The notes: generated by a model from the letters alone, not told the origin. A stretch of DNA of 64,000 bases from Parascedosporium putredinis (GCA_949357655.1 CASHTG010000017.1:1116001-1180000); one strand, 5' to 3'. Counted from the stretch's first letter, positions 1 through 13,674 are shown. Numbers and translations are program-made.

Positions 1-1896
1 AAAGCCCGATCATCTGCTATGCACCCTTATCGAGTTTGCCCACCTCCCTGGGCTCGATCTGGCATCCGATCCGTCCTCAGTCCTTGAGAGATGAGAGATG
101 GGATTTGCACGCATCTTCCCTGGATTGGATTACGACAAGTTTCTGTTTTCGGACAAACCTGCTTTTAGAAAAGGAAGTTGAGCCATCCACCCACCGAGGG
201 ACGGCGTCGACTCCGCCGGATCCTGCTTTTTTCCCAAGACACGACGGACATTTTAGATCCAGGGGCGGCGGACGGCGGAAGTGTCGATCACTGGCTAGGC
301 ATCGTGCATCGTATCCGCCCAGACGACTTTGGGAAATCATGGGACTCGAGATGAGAAGAGGAAAAAACAAACCCGAAAAAAGGAACCCCAAAACTAAGTG
401 GCAAGCAGCCGAGGCGATCGTAATCGAGTCGTCATTGACTCTCACCGGATGAGCTCGCAAGCCAAGATCCCTTGCCCTCCTATCCATCAACGACATGCTG
501 AGAAAATGTCTCAAGTCGGGAAATTTTGGCAGCTTGATGGCTGCACTTCGCTCGAAATGGGCTGGATCTCTTGGCTTGCTCAGGAAAAAAACGAAAGGGA
601 AAATGGAGAAGAAAAGCCTGCTGCTGCCCATGCCTTCCTAGACTCTTGCTTTTCGGCCGTTGGTAGCGGCGTCAACTCCACAAAAAGCCCCGGCTGGGCA
701 TCAGATAGATCCATCTACTATCTCGTCCTTAGCCTGGGCCGCTGTTTGACGGAAGAATCATAGTCGACATGTGAAATGAGATGAGTTCCTGGAGAGATGG
801 GTCCATCTTGCATTGTTATCGTTCTCGAGCGTTTCTTGGCGTATAATTTCAAAAGTCCGGCCAGGTAAAACGTGGGCATTGATCGCGGCGTCGAGGCCTA
901 CAAGAGGTTAAAAAAGGATTCCGATCGGCCCCCCTCCTTTCGCAAGATGTGACTAGCAAAAGGCCATCGCACGCACGCGGGTCGTGATTACTGATTAATT
1001 TCGTCGAGAGCATCTCGAGCCAATATTCACGTCGGAGGTGGCCGATGGTGAACATTTATCATTGATCCCCTCCGGAGCGGCCCCCAGCTTTCGAAAGTGC
1101 CTGCAACGACGGTCCACACGGCCAAGTCGCAGCTACTGACACCTTGCAAGGGGATTGGATCTTATTTGGTGGGCATCCGCGCCGGTTTTCGCTATCGCGT
1201 TCAATGTTGGTGGATGGAGATGGCTCAGGCGCTCCGCTCGAGGCTACCGAATGCAGATATGAGCCCCGGTTCAAAATGTTGGTTTGGGGAAGGTGGTACC
1301 AACGCACCGGCTCCAGTCGGCTGCATGGGATTTGATCGCTTCTAAAACGCGCCAAACTTGTTATCGCCCGCGCGCGGCCAATCGATCTTATTAGTCGTCC
1401 TGGATGGCTGGGGTTCCCCTCCGACTGGAGCCGGCCGACCGGCTGACCACATGCTTTCGCGATGAGGGCCATCTCGTGGCAACTTTTATCGACCTATTTA
1501 TTTCCCACCAGGGGACATCACGAGAACACGTTGATCTACCATAGTCTGGCGGGCGGGGATTTGTTCTTCTTTTCTTCTTCTCCATTCCCATTTCTACCCT
1601 TCATCTCCCCGGCTGAAAAAGCGTAGTGACTGTTGAAGAATAATTCGCACAAGTGCACTTTTCGCCAGCAAACGAGACGCGAATTATCATAGTGAGCCGC
1701 ACGCGAAGCGTCGACAGACCCCGTTGATCTTGAGGCCCGAAATCCAAAACAAATTTCTTTTCCCCTCTTCTCGCTTCATTTCTTTTTACACCAGGACGCA
1801 ACCATCCCTCCAAACCCCGACGTCCGCCTGTGCTGGTCCTGCATGCCGTTGTGAACCCAACCCGCCACCGCGCTCGCTGCAACTTTCGACCCCGCC
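1..1896. other. Intergenic region, no supported gene
   Basis: Several short open frames occur on both strands, but none has a recognisable domain, splice pattern or fungal codon preference. The last 300 bases are the leader of the downstream oxygenase gene: C/T-rich stretches around 1565-1600 and 1745-1800, then C-rich sequence up to the start codon. Nothing else is seen. Confidence 0.6.
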
Positions 1897-3489
1897 ATGG
1901 CTGCCCCGCACGACCTTCCGATGGAACTTCCCGTCATCGACCTCGACGTCTACCTCCACCAGGACATCGACTCGTCGCTCGTCCAAGACGAGTGCAAAAA
2001 GGCCGCCCAGGCCCTCATCACCTACGGCGCCCTCGTCCTGCACGATTCGCGCGTCTCCGAAGATGACAACACCACCTTCCTCGACCTCTTGGAGGATTAC
2101 TTTGCGCAGCCCGAGGAGAGGCTCAGGGAGGACGAGCGGCCCGAACTCGGGTTCCAGGTCGGCGTGACTCTCGAGAACACCGAGAAGCCCAAGTGCGCCG
2201 TCGACGAACCATGCCTCGACGTGATCCAGAGACTGGCCGAGTCGGAGCGCCCGCTCGACATCGCCGGACACGAGCCCGACCCCAAGTGTCGCTTCTTCTG
2301 GAGGATGACGGAGAAGCCCCCTACACCACCGAGTTCCCCGGCCTAAATGCCGAGAATGTCGTGCCTCGCGACCCATCGATCCAGGGCCGCTGGGAGCCCG
2401 TCATGAACAAGTGGGGCACTTCCATGAAAAGCGCGTGAGTTGTCATGTTCTTGTCCCGCCGTCTTTTTTTTTCTTGCTCGTTTTTGCGACCTCGATCGCG
2501 AACATCCGGTCTTGCGCCGCCTTTGCATAATGCCGCGCCATCCGTTCATCATCAACGTGACGGCATGGGATTCATCATAAAGCTAACCACATGTTATTTT
2601 TTTCTTTCTTCTTCGGTTTAGAGTAACTGGACTTGCGGAGATGGCTGCCGTTGGGCTCGGTCTCCCTGCCGAAACCTTTAGCGCTGCTGGGAAGTACGGG
2701 TTAGTGAAGTCCGATCCCTGCACATTTGCTCCCCCCTCTCCACATAAGATCCCTTCCCAGGAGAGCTGCTTGTGGCTTGCTAACGCCATCGATTCGTCCC
2801 ATTGCTCCGCTTGCTAGACCTCACCTCCTAGCCCCTACCGCTTCGGACCTGCAAAAATATGGCCAAAAAGACACGATACTTGCAGGGTTCCACACCGACC
2901 TCAATTTCCTGACCATCCACGGCCGCTCTCGATACCCCGGTCTCCACATCTGGGCCCGCAACACTGGCAAGCGTATTGCGGTCAAGATCCCCCGGAAACT
3001 ATCTTCTAGTGCAAGCCGGAAAGCAGCTCGAGCACTTCACCGGCGGTCTCGTCAAGGCTGGGTTCCACGAAGTCGTGGTCAACGAACGAACCCTCGATGT
3101 CATCGCCCAGCGCAAGATCAGCTACCCGGATCGGCCTCTGGTCCGCATCTCCTCCACCTTTTTCTGGCATCTCTCCTCCGACTTTGACCTCGTGCCCCTC
3201 CCCGAACTGGCTGAAAAGGCCAGGAGTGTCCGCGCCGAGCAGGCCCAGTTAGGCAGAGACGAGGGAGAGGAGGTGGTGTATCCGCCTCTCAAGGTGGGCA
3301 AGCAAGTTGAAAGGTGTGTATACCCAAGGACCGGCATTGCCACGTTGGGCCTTCTTGCCTGGGGTCGGCCCGTGTGCCGCCTCACTTGTCCCTTTTGAAA
3401 TCCAGACTTTTTGATCTCTCCGAACTTTGACGGACTAACACGACACGCTCCGTGGTAGTGAACTGAGGCACATTGCATTGCTGGCCTAA
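1897..3489 (+). CDS. 2-oxoglutarate/Fe(II)-dependent dioxygenase, isopenicillin-N-synthase-like
   Basis: This is a cytosolic non-haem iron oxygenase of the DIOX_N plus 2OG-FeII_Oxy architecture; the substrate cannot be read from sequence. Four exons (1897-2434, 2622-2699, 2818-3313, 3459-3489) give about 381 residues, normal for the family. The N-terminal half opens with the family-typical LPVIDLDVYL. The iron ligands appear as the HTD motif (about His231, Asp233) and the His of LEHFTGG (about 279), and the 2OG-binding Arg lies in PLVRIS (about 316), so the active site looks complete. Two frame breaks must be bridged: one base in the C5 run at 2317-2321 and two bases in the C5 run at 2989-2993. 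After both corrections the exons sum to a whole number of codons. The start was chosen as the first ATG in frame with the conserved N-terminus. Members act in secondary metabolism or small-molecule degradation, but no cluster surrounds this gene. Confidence 0.85.
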
Positions 3490-6400
3490 GGTTTGGGCTG
3501 GCCACCGCTGCTCCATGTACGTGAGAGATCGGACATGGCAAAAACGTTGGTTGATGACGACATCACGCGCTAGAGCTTCGGGAAAGAACGCCAGGAGGAA
3601 CCTTGCGCGGCGGAAGCCTCCCTTTCTAGCCGAGATCGTTCTAGCCTGTCAGGATCCATTGCTGCTTATTTGTTTTATGTTCTGTAACATGGATGTACTA
3701 TCATGGCGCTCAATCGGGCCAATATCTTGGAATCATGGATGCTTCCAAACTATTTTTTTTTTTAATCTCCGTACCCTCCATCCAGCGCCCATTCCGGGCC
3801 CTCCGCGAGATTACTTGTATTCTGAAGATGGGCTATGTAGAAACAAACAATGCCAGTCAGTCACTACAAACCAAACTCCCGAGCCTCGTCTACTTGGGAA
3901 ATGGCGTGACGAACCGGAGAGGGTTGTCTCATCCTTCCAATGGCGTAAGCACGGTTTGCCTCAAGCCCTGAATGGGATGAGCTATCACTACAAGTACAGC
4001 ATTGGATGGATGGCTAAGCCGCTCGGGCATATAGTGAATCAACAGGAGTTGGACCGAAGCGATTTTCCAATGAAGGTCAAGTAAGAGCCTAGGCCGGGAT
4101 CTAGCTGCGATGGGCACAGCCAATGAGGCAATGATGGCATACATATATTCAATGCTCATCCTCAATAATGAAGCTGCCGGTAGGGTGGTATGTATTTTCT
4201 GGACGGATGCCACCCCCTCTTGGGCACGGCGCAGCCCAACCGCAACCGGGAGACGGGCCATGATTGATGTTCTTTTTCTTTCTTTTTGTCTCCTTCCAAG
4301 GCGGCAGCATTATGTGGCGCTATCAGTCTGGGCGGAAGAAGGGGAAGAATCTCCCCGAGGGGGAGGGAAGGAAGAAAGGGGTGAAGACGCAGTCGACCGA
4401 CACGATCGAGGCCGGCAGACGTAAGATTGAAGATTCTCGAGTGAGATGACCCACCTCGTGCCACCCTCCAAAAGAGCTACCATGAGGATGTGCTGGTAGC
4501 CTCACCGAGAGAGAAAGGGGAAAAAGAAAGCAAAAAGCAGACAGCTATCCATTGGGAACTGCGAGGCGAGATGGCGCAATCGAGCACTGCGTCTCAAAGA
4601 TGACGACTGAAACAGATCGATTGATGGATACGGTGCGAGAGTCCGGAATCCTCACTCCAAGCATCAATGATGTCTTGAGAGCGGGACCGCTCTTGCATGC
4701 TTCACCGTCAGTTTGGAGGGCAGAGGGAGAACCAAACTTGCATGGAATCTGTTGAGGCTGTCTTTTCCTTATCCCTTTTTCTCTCCCATTCTACTTTTGT
4801 CGCTTCTCGTTTCTTTTTGCTTTCGTTGCTCTTTTTGCAAATGGTATCATCCCCCTTGGCGAGAGGCATAATAAAACCGCCTGCCGTATCATCCATCGCC
4901 CCTTGTCTTTCTGCGATAGCACCTAAGAATGATACGAAGGAAATGAGGAAAACGCGGGCGCTTCTGATTCGTAGATCAGCTTAATAAAGGCACTTGGAAA
5001 GAACCCGGGGTCTAGATAAAACATTCAAATCGATATCTCGGCCAGCTGCGGGATGCATGCCTCCCGAGATAAGACGGGGAAGCGGGGGGGATAGCAAACG
5101 CAGATAATATCACACCTGAGATTGTTGAGAAGGCCAAGGAAAGAGGGTTATTGTTTTCCATGACCTCCCAAAAAAGAAAACCGAATGATATTACAGGGAG
5201 GGATGAAAAAACTTTCACGTCACAATCTTCAATCCGGCGGTCTTCGATTCCTCACATTGGCGCATGCCGCCCGAAGCGAAACCAATGGAAGACGGTTGGA
5301 TTTGATGAAAATGAACAATCCATTGATCGCCACTGGAGGGCACTTACATAACATGTGAGGTGATGGATGGGTGATGAGAGAGTTTTTGTTTCTTTTCTTT
5401 TTCTTTTCCAATGACAGTGACGCCAAGCCCAGCTCCCCAGTTTTTCGTTCGCTTGACAGTCGTGAAAGCTCGCCTCCTCACGGTCGGCAACTGGCCCCAC
5501 TCGCAGATGCGGTGAGCCCGTGACCGAAAACGAGATAACGCCATTTTCCCTCCAAAGCACCCAAAAGCTGAAAAAGATTACTCACCGTGCACAAGGTTCC
5601 TTTCTCCACTCTCGAGTCCCTTGGCATGTCGTGTCTTGTCTATCCCTTGTCCCCCTCTGCTCTGCCCTTGCTGCCCTTGCTGCCCTTGCTGCCCTTGTCG
5701 GTGCTGTGTGTCCTGTGCTTTTGCTGTTGCCATCAAGAAGTCCGCGAATCCGTAGTCTGAGGCCGACATCCGTAAACGGCGGCGGAGTCTAATTCCTAAT
5801 ATTAACTAGAGTCTTTGGCGAAGAAGGCCCGCCCCTCTTTGATCTCGCCTCGAGCTCTCTTCCCTTTCGATATTCATTCCTCACATGCGCAGAGCACTAC
5901 ACATTTTAGTTCGTCGCGCCATCTCGTACCCCATCGTTACCCCATCTTTTTGTGTTTTTCGCCGCCTTCCAGTTCCCAAACAGAATCCATACTCGAAAAG
6001 TGGCTCCGCCGGTGGCAACTAGAATTTGAAATCGAGAAGTGAAGAAGACGAAAAAACGGGAGCGAGGCACCAACGAGACAGACAGCCTTTGGCCAGCAAA
6101 AGTTTTTCGACGCTTAAAGCAAGACGTCCAGCGACTTTAACCCGCCCCGGGCCGTTGTGACATCCAAACCGTCCCAATCGCACGCAGCCCGCCTCTCCCT
6201 TGACAAAAATTGCGTGCTTTGCTGTGCTGGTTTGCTCAACAGCACTTCGTGTACCTTTTTTGATACACAACGCGCACACGCCATTCCTTCAGGCTTTTTG
6301 CTTCGTCTTTTATTCCTCCGGGCGAGACCAGCACGAAACACACTTGTACCCATAGGCCCAGGGTACTACTCTTTTTTCCTTCCCTCGCCTCCCGAGACGG

Positions 6401-6735
6401 TTTCCTTGGCTCCTCCCCAGCCAGGTCGCACGCCATCACTCACTCGCTCGGGGACCTTGCTGGCCCCGACCATCCTGTCTCGCTGGCTGTGCGCTTTGAA
6501 ATGATTTGACTTTTCGCCATAGGGAATGGCAACATCGCCCCTCTAGGTTGCGAGAATCTGACCTAAACAAACCACCTTTGACTGTCATCATTGTTCCTAG
6601 CTGTAAGGCTGGGCCAGCAGCAGCAGTTCCTTCCCCCTATCCTCTGCACCCTGCCGTAATTCCTCCGCCCTTCCGTTACTTCTAGAAGGCCCCCCTTCCC
6701 CCATTTCCCATATCAACTCGAGAGCCTCGCCCATC
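3490..6735. other. Intergenic region and long pyrimidine-rich leader
   Basis: No gene is supported. It contains a T10-type run near 3752, T/C-rich stretches at 4268-4295, 4765-4840 and 5385-5410, and a C-rich 9-nt minisatellite at 5663-5698 (listed separately). From about 5800 to 6735 the sequence is C/T-rich and directly precedes sconB, so it probably contains that gene's promoter and a long 5' leader. Short ATG-initiated frames occur in it, but I cannot tell which lie in the transcript. Confidence 0.5.
5663..5698. repeat. 9-nt minisatellite, TGCCCTTGC unit, 4 copies
   Basis: Four tandem near-perfect copies of TGCCCTTGC lie in the sconB upstream region. A related array with units TGCCCTTGC and TGCCCTGC lies at 45644-45705. 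Confidence 0.9.
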
Positions 6736-8970
6736 ATGGTCTCCCGACAGACGACACCGTCTCCTCCTCCATATCCCTCGCCACTCTCCATCATGCCCTC
6801 CGCTGTCGACCAACCATCTCGAGACAACTGCGACCGTCGTCGACGACAACATCCATCCTCATCGCGACTATCAAACGTGGCCCCCGAGCTCGTGGGCAAG
6901 GCCGTCACGCCTTTCCTCAGGGATCATATACCAACAGCCCTCGGAAAATCACAACACCTCCAGACCTCGTCGTCCATGGAAGTCTCTCTCGACCAGTCCA
7001 AGACTACTAAATTCTGCTACCGACACCAACCCGACGCAAAATGCCGGAAGGTAGCCGACGAAACCAAGATGGCCATGATTCAGAGGGTAAGCTTCGACTG
7101 TCTCTTTCCTTTCTTTTTTTCCTATCTCGCATCGCACCCCTGCCCGTTTTCTGTTATTTTACCTTGCCACTGTGTGGTGTTGGGGCGTCGTCGCCTCATG
7201 TCCTTGTTGATCCTGTCAAGACATGTCATGGTGCCCTGGTAGGGCTGTGGGACCCCACGTTAACAAACTCCGATCCATATAGGAACTCGACACCCTTCCC
7301 TCGAGCGATCGAGAAGCCATTTCTAACTTTTGGTCTCTCTTCTCTGCGTCACCTTCCAAGCATCGCAACCTCATGCTTCAAGGAATAATTACACAATGTT
7401 GCTTCCCGCAGCTGTCCACCGTTGCTCGTGAGGTGCATGAGCAGCTCAAAATTGATTTCCTGACCGCCCTGCCCCCTGAGATCTCCTTCAAGATTCTCTG
7501 CTACCTCGATACGGCCTCGCTCTGCAAAGCCGCCCAGGTCAGCCGCCGCTGGCGTGGGTTGGCCGACGATGACGTCGTTTGGCACCGCATGTGCAAGCAG
7601 CACATCGACAGAAAATGCACCGCCTGCGGCTGGGGCCTGCCCCTGCTCGAACGAAAGCGGCTGCGAGATTGGACCCGACAGCGAACACTTGCGAATAGCA
7701 TTCGGACGACGATTGAGACGGAAGATAGCGCTGACCACGCCGACCGCCCGGCAAAGAGGCAACGTGTAGACGACTCTTCCGAGGGGTCGTCATCCACAGC
7801 CGTCGTCGAGACGCAGCCCAAATTTAGGCCCTTCAAGGATGTCTATCGCGATCGGTTCAAGATCGGATGGAACTGGAAGTACGGCCGTTGTGCCATCAAG
7901 ACATTCACTGGCCATACCAACGGCATCCTCTGCCTGCAGTTCGACGATAACATCCTTGCGACCGGTTCATATGACTCGACCATCAAGATCTGGAACATTG
8001 CCACGGGCGAGGAACTACGGACCCTCCGGGGCCACACTGGCGCGGTGCGCGCGTTGCAGTTCGATGATAACAAGCTCATCAGCGGCAGCTTCGACAACAC
8101 TATCAAGATCTGGAACTGGCAGACTGGCGAGTGCGTCAACACGCTTCAGTGCCACAGCGCCGGCGTCATCTCCGTCCACTTTGAGGGCAAATGGCTTGCA
8201 TCAGGCTCCATCGATAGGACAGTCAAAGTGTTCAACTTTGAGACGCGCCAGACGTGGAGCTTCCGCGGTCACGAGGACTGGGTGAACGAAGTGCGGATGG
8301 ACCTGCCGTCCCGCACCGTCTTCTCCGTCTCGGATGATTGCACCATCAAGATGTGGGACATGGACTCGAAGCAGTGCATCAGGACCTACACCGGACATCT
8401 CGGCCAGGTTCAGCAGCTTGTCCTACTTCCCGATGACTTTGAGCCCGACGAAGAATCTGGCGAGGCGGACAATGCGTCCGTATCTAGTGGCAGAGGCGGC
8501 ACGCCGACGTCATCCTTGGCCTACCATGGACACCACCACGATAACCATTACCATCGCGACGGCACACCAGTCAAAGATGATCGCGCAGCATTTGGTCCCT
8601 TGTTCGAGGAGGAACCAGGCCGAGCGCTCCCCCGCGGTACATGCTCTCCGCCGGCCACGATAACAACATCCGACTGTGGGAGATCGCCACGGGAAGATGC
8701 ATCAGAACCATGTTTGGGCATCTCGAGGGGATTTGGGGCCTCGCCGGTGACACGCTTCGATTTGTCTCCGGTGCCAACGACTCGAGCATCAAGATATGGG
8801 ATGCCCGATCTGGAAAATGCGAGAGGACCTTTACCGGTCACGCCGGCCCCGTCACCTGCGTCGGTCTAAGCGACAGTCGTATGGCGAGCGCAAGTGAGGA
8901 TGGCGAGATTCGAATCTACATCTTTGAGGGCAACGCATCCAACCTCGAAGAGTATGGCACGCCAGCCTAG
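6736..8970 (+). CDS. sconB: SconB/Met30-type F-box and WD40 sulfur regulator, SCF ubiquitin ligase subunit
   Basis: This is the substrate receptor of an SCF E3 ubiquitin ligase. Orthologues (Neurospora scon-2, Aspergillus sconB, yeast MET30) mediate sulfur metabolite repression by targeting the bZIP activator CYS3/MetR/Met4. Two exons (6736-7086, 7283-8970) give about 679 residues, matching family length. The N-terminal conserved block with [16 protein letters not shown] is present. An F-box follows at roughly 175-220 ([18 protein letters not shown]), then the diagnostic [16 protein letters not shown] segment. WD repeats run from about 330 to the end (for example [34 protein letters not shown]). 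A Ser/His-rich insert sits between WD repeats near 8440-8630. One frame break occurs at the C5 run 8629-8633; adding one C joins the two halves into [13 protein letters not shown] and makes the total a multiple of three. Deep conservation on both sides argues against a pseudogene. Confidence 0.95.
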
Positions 8971-10923
8971 CTCACTCACGCAAGGGTTCCCTCACCTTCT
9001 ATTCTTACAAATAACTTTATTCCCTCAGTCATTGACGAAACGACTTGAGATGATAGCGGGCTCAGCTCGCTTCTACCTGTTTAACAACCACCTCTTTTAT
9101 CCCTCCTCCACCCCTTTCTTTTTCCCTTTGGCGGCGCTACAAGTTACAGACTGTTTTAGACGTCTTCAAGGACATGTGGAGTTGGACCGTATTCTCTTTT
9201 TTCTTCTTTTTTTCTTTTTTTCTCTTTTTCTTCTTCGTCTTTTATTCTTTTGGCTTCGGGTTGGAGTTGGAGGATACCCTTTCATACGTTTTCTCGTTCA
9301 AAACATGTTGGCTGCCATCAATGTGAAGACAAAAACCATGGGACGGAGTTTTTGTTACGAAAATTTAAACTCGGGATATAGAACGAACTCTTTTCTCATC
9401 GTTCTATCCCCCTTTCTTTTCGATTCTGTCTTTTTCTTTCTTCCCTTAGTTCCATTGTCTCGTTCCTCGGTGAGAACATAGTGCGTTGGGAGTCTATCTT
9501 TTATTTCTTGGCGCCCTCTCTCTTGATCTCACATGACTAGACAAGATAGAACGAATGAACTCGATGCCTCGAATGGCCCATTATCATATTGACTATTTTC
9601 TCCCGTTTCTGGCATCTCTGCGCGTGCTTGTGTGCCTATTCAAGGTTGGGGCCAGTGGTGTGAATGTTGTTTGATTGGCGCTGGGGATGCTGACAAACGA
9701 AGTGCTCAAATTGTGACAGCTCCGAGGAAGTTGTGAAGCCAATAGTGCTCAGTTCGTGACTGTATTTGGAGTCACGGCTGATTGGGACCTTCATGGGCAA
9801 ACCATTCAATTGGTGATGGCGCCATCGATGGTCTTCTGACTCAGTCCTGTCGGTCCTTGGGAAACGCCAGTTTGTTCTGGGCAAAAGCGGGCAAGAGCTA
9901 GAGCTGGCTGCCCAAGTTCGCCCATGGCCCATCCTGACTGGTGCGGGTTCGGTCATCAATGCCTCGGCAAACGCCCGGCAAACGGGGACAAAGGCCCCAC
10001 ATCGCCGCTGGGTGGGCTACGAAAAGGAATGATTTGCCCAGAGAACTACACACTCCACACAGCTCCATCGCAGAGCCGGGCATTGTAAAATTACTTGAAG
10101 GGATCTAATATGCTTGTACTTTGAAAGGTGGTGGAACGTGATCATGTACCACAATTTCGCATCCCGAATAGAATGCACCAATATTATCGGTTTTTTTCTT
10201 TGCAAAAATTCCGTAATGTTGCGAGCAGTGTCAAGACCGAGAGGGTGACGAACTCCATAGAGCCTCACGGTCCAAGGCGTCGACGAATCGTTCGACAGAT
10301 TATCTAATAGTGTCCTGGCCTCCGATTTGTCGGCGCAACGACACCACACCCCGCAAAATCACAAGCTCGGGTCCCTATTCGGCAAAGCGAGGGTGTGTCT
10401 GAAAGGGCAAGAGGGCGTGTGGCAAGAACGAGAGGAAGAAACACGATGATGGAAAGGAGTGAAAAGAAAGGAAATAGTAAAATGGAAGGAAGAAAACGAG
10501 GATAAAAATATGGTAGGGGTTTAATCACTGTAGTAGCATCATGGCCTTGATTTGCGACGAGTCAGCGAGTCCTCGCTGCCAGGGCATTTTGCCAAGGAGA
10601 AGGGATATCGTGGTATTCGGCAAGAATCGCGAGGCACTGGATTTTGAATGTGAAGAGAAGGCCGCAACAACGATGTCGGAGACCTTGTCCAAGGAACACT
10701 CAGCTCAGACGCTGGAGTTCCTCGGGGACATAAGTGAGCAGGAACTAGATACCCCTTCGGAATCCGAGCGGAGAAACCCGCTTACCTGTTTTTTGACTAT
10801 CCAGGTCAGTTGGAGAAAGTTGGAGAAACCCCTAGTCATCCTAGGAAGCGCTTCCTAGATGTTTTCGTGGGGACCGAGACCCTGCACGCGGGGATAAGAC
10901 AAGGTGGGCTGGGGGAGAAGGGT

Positions 10924-10924
<1 letters not shown>

Positions 10925-10957
<33 letters not shown>
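10925..10957. repeat. (GT)n microsatellite
   Basis: An uninterrupted GT dinucleotide run of about 16 units lies in intergenic DNA. Confidence 0.97.
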
Positions 10958-10958
<1 letters not shown>

Positions 10959-13143
10959 TTAATCCCGTCACTATTCGAAACGGCCGTGCAAGGAACAATC
11001 AAGGCTCGTGTGGGGGAGGCGAGGGACATTGCGGGCTTGTGAAGAAGATTGGGAGAAGACGGTTCGCAGATGCAAAGGGCAGGATGGTGTGACTGTAAAA
11101 GGGAGGGAGGGGAAGCCGAGGCGAGGCGATGCGCCAACGCATGGGGTACGACCTTGATGGGATCATTGACGGCGGCCTCGAGAGAACAACATATTTCCGC
11201 TTGGGTATTGGCTCTCAGCGCTTCTTATTTCGTGGGGTGGACCAGCCAGAGTGAGTATTGCAGCTGGAGTGTATTGAAGAAGTATGCGAGGTTCTTCCCG
11301 CCCTTTTTCCTTTGTTTTTCATTCTTTTTCATTCTTTTTTTCTTTTTTGGTTCTTCCGCACCACCTAGCGGGTCCGTCCTTGATGTCAGGAGGTACCTAG
11401 CCTACCATCAATACATCGGGATAGTTTAACCTCCCCCTTGGCGCAGGCAAATCTCGTCGAATTGTCGGGATTATCAAGTGACCTAATGACGTTTCCCCTT
11501 CCCTTTTCCCCCAGAGCCGGGGAGGGAACTGACGCTCTACAACGTCAAAGTTGCTTGCGGAAACGTGGAGGGACCGTGGAACGCACATGTTTCGCCTCTG
11601 GCTCGTGTCCGCTTCACCGAGGTCACGAGTAGAATCAGTTTGAGATGAGGTCTTGATGACAGCCACTTACCTTTTTTTCCCCTTGCCTCATTTGTCTAGA
11701 GCTCCGTCGGTCACGGGTCAGGTGAGATCACGGCGACGACTGGCAAAGCAGAAAAGAAAAAAGAACTTAGCCGCTTGGGAGATTAGCGTGCATCCTCTAT
11801 TTCTTCTCGAGGGCAACAGATGTATTATTGCCATTTGATCATTCAGGTGAAGCGCAAGGAAAACAGAAAGAAAAAAATCAAAAGATGATAAAACGGCGCA
11901 AACTGTCAGTCTCGCCCCCAGATCTAGAACCGTAAATCCGCTTTGTCACTCGGACGATATAACAAGAAGCCGTCGATTGATCGCATTACCGCGCCCGTGC
12001 CCCGATGTTAGTCCGGCAACTTCTCTCGCAAGCCCTACGGGGAGGTTTCCATCACCGCGCAATGTTAGAAGTGCTGCCTGCTTTGTTCGAAAGGAAAGCT
12101 GATCTGCTTTCTTGATTCCTTTGCCGTCTGTGTCTAGATTGATGCGTTTTCAGCGCTCTTTCCTTCCTAGGCCGAGCAGTCCGCTCGCAAATATTAACCC
12201 GCGGAGCCGCACTGCACTGGTTTGGCTTGGGCCGAGGGATGGGCGGCTGCGCTTGTCAAGGAATTCTTCAATGTTCAAGGTCAATTCCCGTTTCCTCAAC
12301 CATAGAGCAGCGTTTTCCGAGCTTTGCTGAGTATCTGGGGTCTTATACACCGGCTTCCATTTCCCCGTCCCGTTTTACTTGGACTCTCCATCTTTTTCCT
12401 TTTTCCGTTTTGTGTTTCTTCTTTAGCTTTGTTTTCCCTTGCCCTTTCCGTGTTCCTTGTCCCACTCCTCCACCTTTGCCATTTCCCTTGACCGTCCAAC
12501 TCGGGTCTAGCCCCTCCTCCCTCTTCGGAGGGGCAGCTTTCTCACAAAAGGGATGAAGTGATCCATCGCAGCTGCTCTCGGTACAATGTACCCGTAGAGG
12601 CTGACACACAGCAAAGAAAACAAACGGGAAGGGAGCATGGAAAACTTACACGCCCCCCTCCCCCCCCCTCCACTTCCCCTTCCCAGAATGTCAAACGTGC
12701 TCCCATCAAGCCGAGCTCCGTACTTAGTACGAACAAGGCCGAGAGTTATCCAAAGACCGCCCACCTCGCTCCCAGCCCACCTACGGGTCCCTGGTACAAG
12801 TCTCTCCGAGGTTGCTTCTCCCCCATCACCACTCGATCCATTGTGACCCCCGGGGAGGGGCTCAAGTCTACCAAGTAGTTTTATTAGCGTGTTTGTAGTC
12901 ACAGGCGCAGGCGGTTGGGGTCTGAAGGAGCACGCTGAACGTGGACCAAAAGAAGAAAAAATGTGGAGGAGTCAGGTCAGAGCGAGTCGCGCCGAGGATA
13001 AAAAAATAAAAAATCGATTTTCGAGCTTCTCCGATGCGGAGCCGGACCCTTACGCTTGTAGCAGCATGGTTAGAGAGGTGAAGCCGGTAGTTCACCTCGC
13101 GATCTTCAAGCTTCAGAAGCCCTTTCTTTTTTTCCTCTAAGCC

Positions 13144-13162
13144 AAAAAAAAAAAAAAAAAAA
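13144..13162. repeat. Poly(A) run of 19
   Basis: Nineteen consecutive A on the plus strand lie in the carrier's upstream region. Downstream sequence is C/T-rich leader rather than a retroposon body. Confidence 0.95.
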
Positions 13163-13674
13163 GGCCGCCATCTTCTCCTACACCCCATATACTTGGTCCC
13201 CTCCCCCGGGCCTTCTTCGTCGTCCCCTTTGCCCTTTCGCTTCCCTTCTTCTTCCCCTTCTTTATTTCTCCTCGAGGTGGATTGACTTGTCTTATCTGAT
13301 CCTTTTGTGTGTCTTCTTGATCTTCTCTAGAAGTTCTCTGCGTTGTGAAATCGATTCTTCGCGAAAAGTGGATTATACACTTTGTGCATTTCGTCATCGT
13401 CCTTAACCGCGGGCCAGCAACACCGAGAATTCCCTTTGCTCCGGAGCCCGTGTAAATCAATCGGCTTGTGATCGCCCGATACAGCAACACACAATCAGTC
13501 ACCCACCCCCTCCTTTCCACAAACAAGAGGTCCGACGAAGCGGAACCCTTTTAAACTTCAACCAGCAAGAATTCAAGAGCAATCCCTTTTCAGTTCTTGA
13601 CCTGTCCTCTCCTTCCGCCTCGTCCTTCCACCTCCTCCGAGCTCACGCCTACACAACACAATCATACCCCCGCG

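Larger units (their letters stand above)
8971..13674. other. Long intergenic region, no supported gene
   Basis: The first 550 bases are T-rich (strong T/C tract at 9195-9245) and fit the sconB 3' UTR. A (GT)n microsatellite lies at 10925-10957. A C-rich stretch with a C9 run lies near 12653-12670. A run of 19 A at 13144-13162 sits about 510 bases upstream of the carrier gene, followed by C/T-rich leader sequence. A minus-strand open frame at 10017-10349 (110 codons) has no domain I recognise and is not called as a gene. Confidence 0.5.

Noticed and set aside
1786..2376. 196-codon minus-strand frame opposite the oxygenase
   Set aside because: It is an antisense shadow of a codon-biased GC-rich exon and has no domain.
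13144..13162. Poly(A) run as the tail of a retroposed element
   Set aside because: No element body, target duplication or coding remnant is adjacent. It lies in normal leader and promoter sequence.
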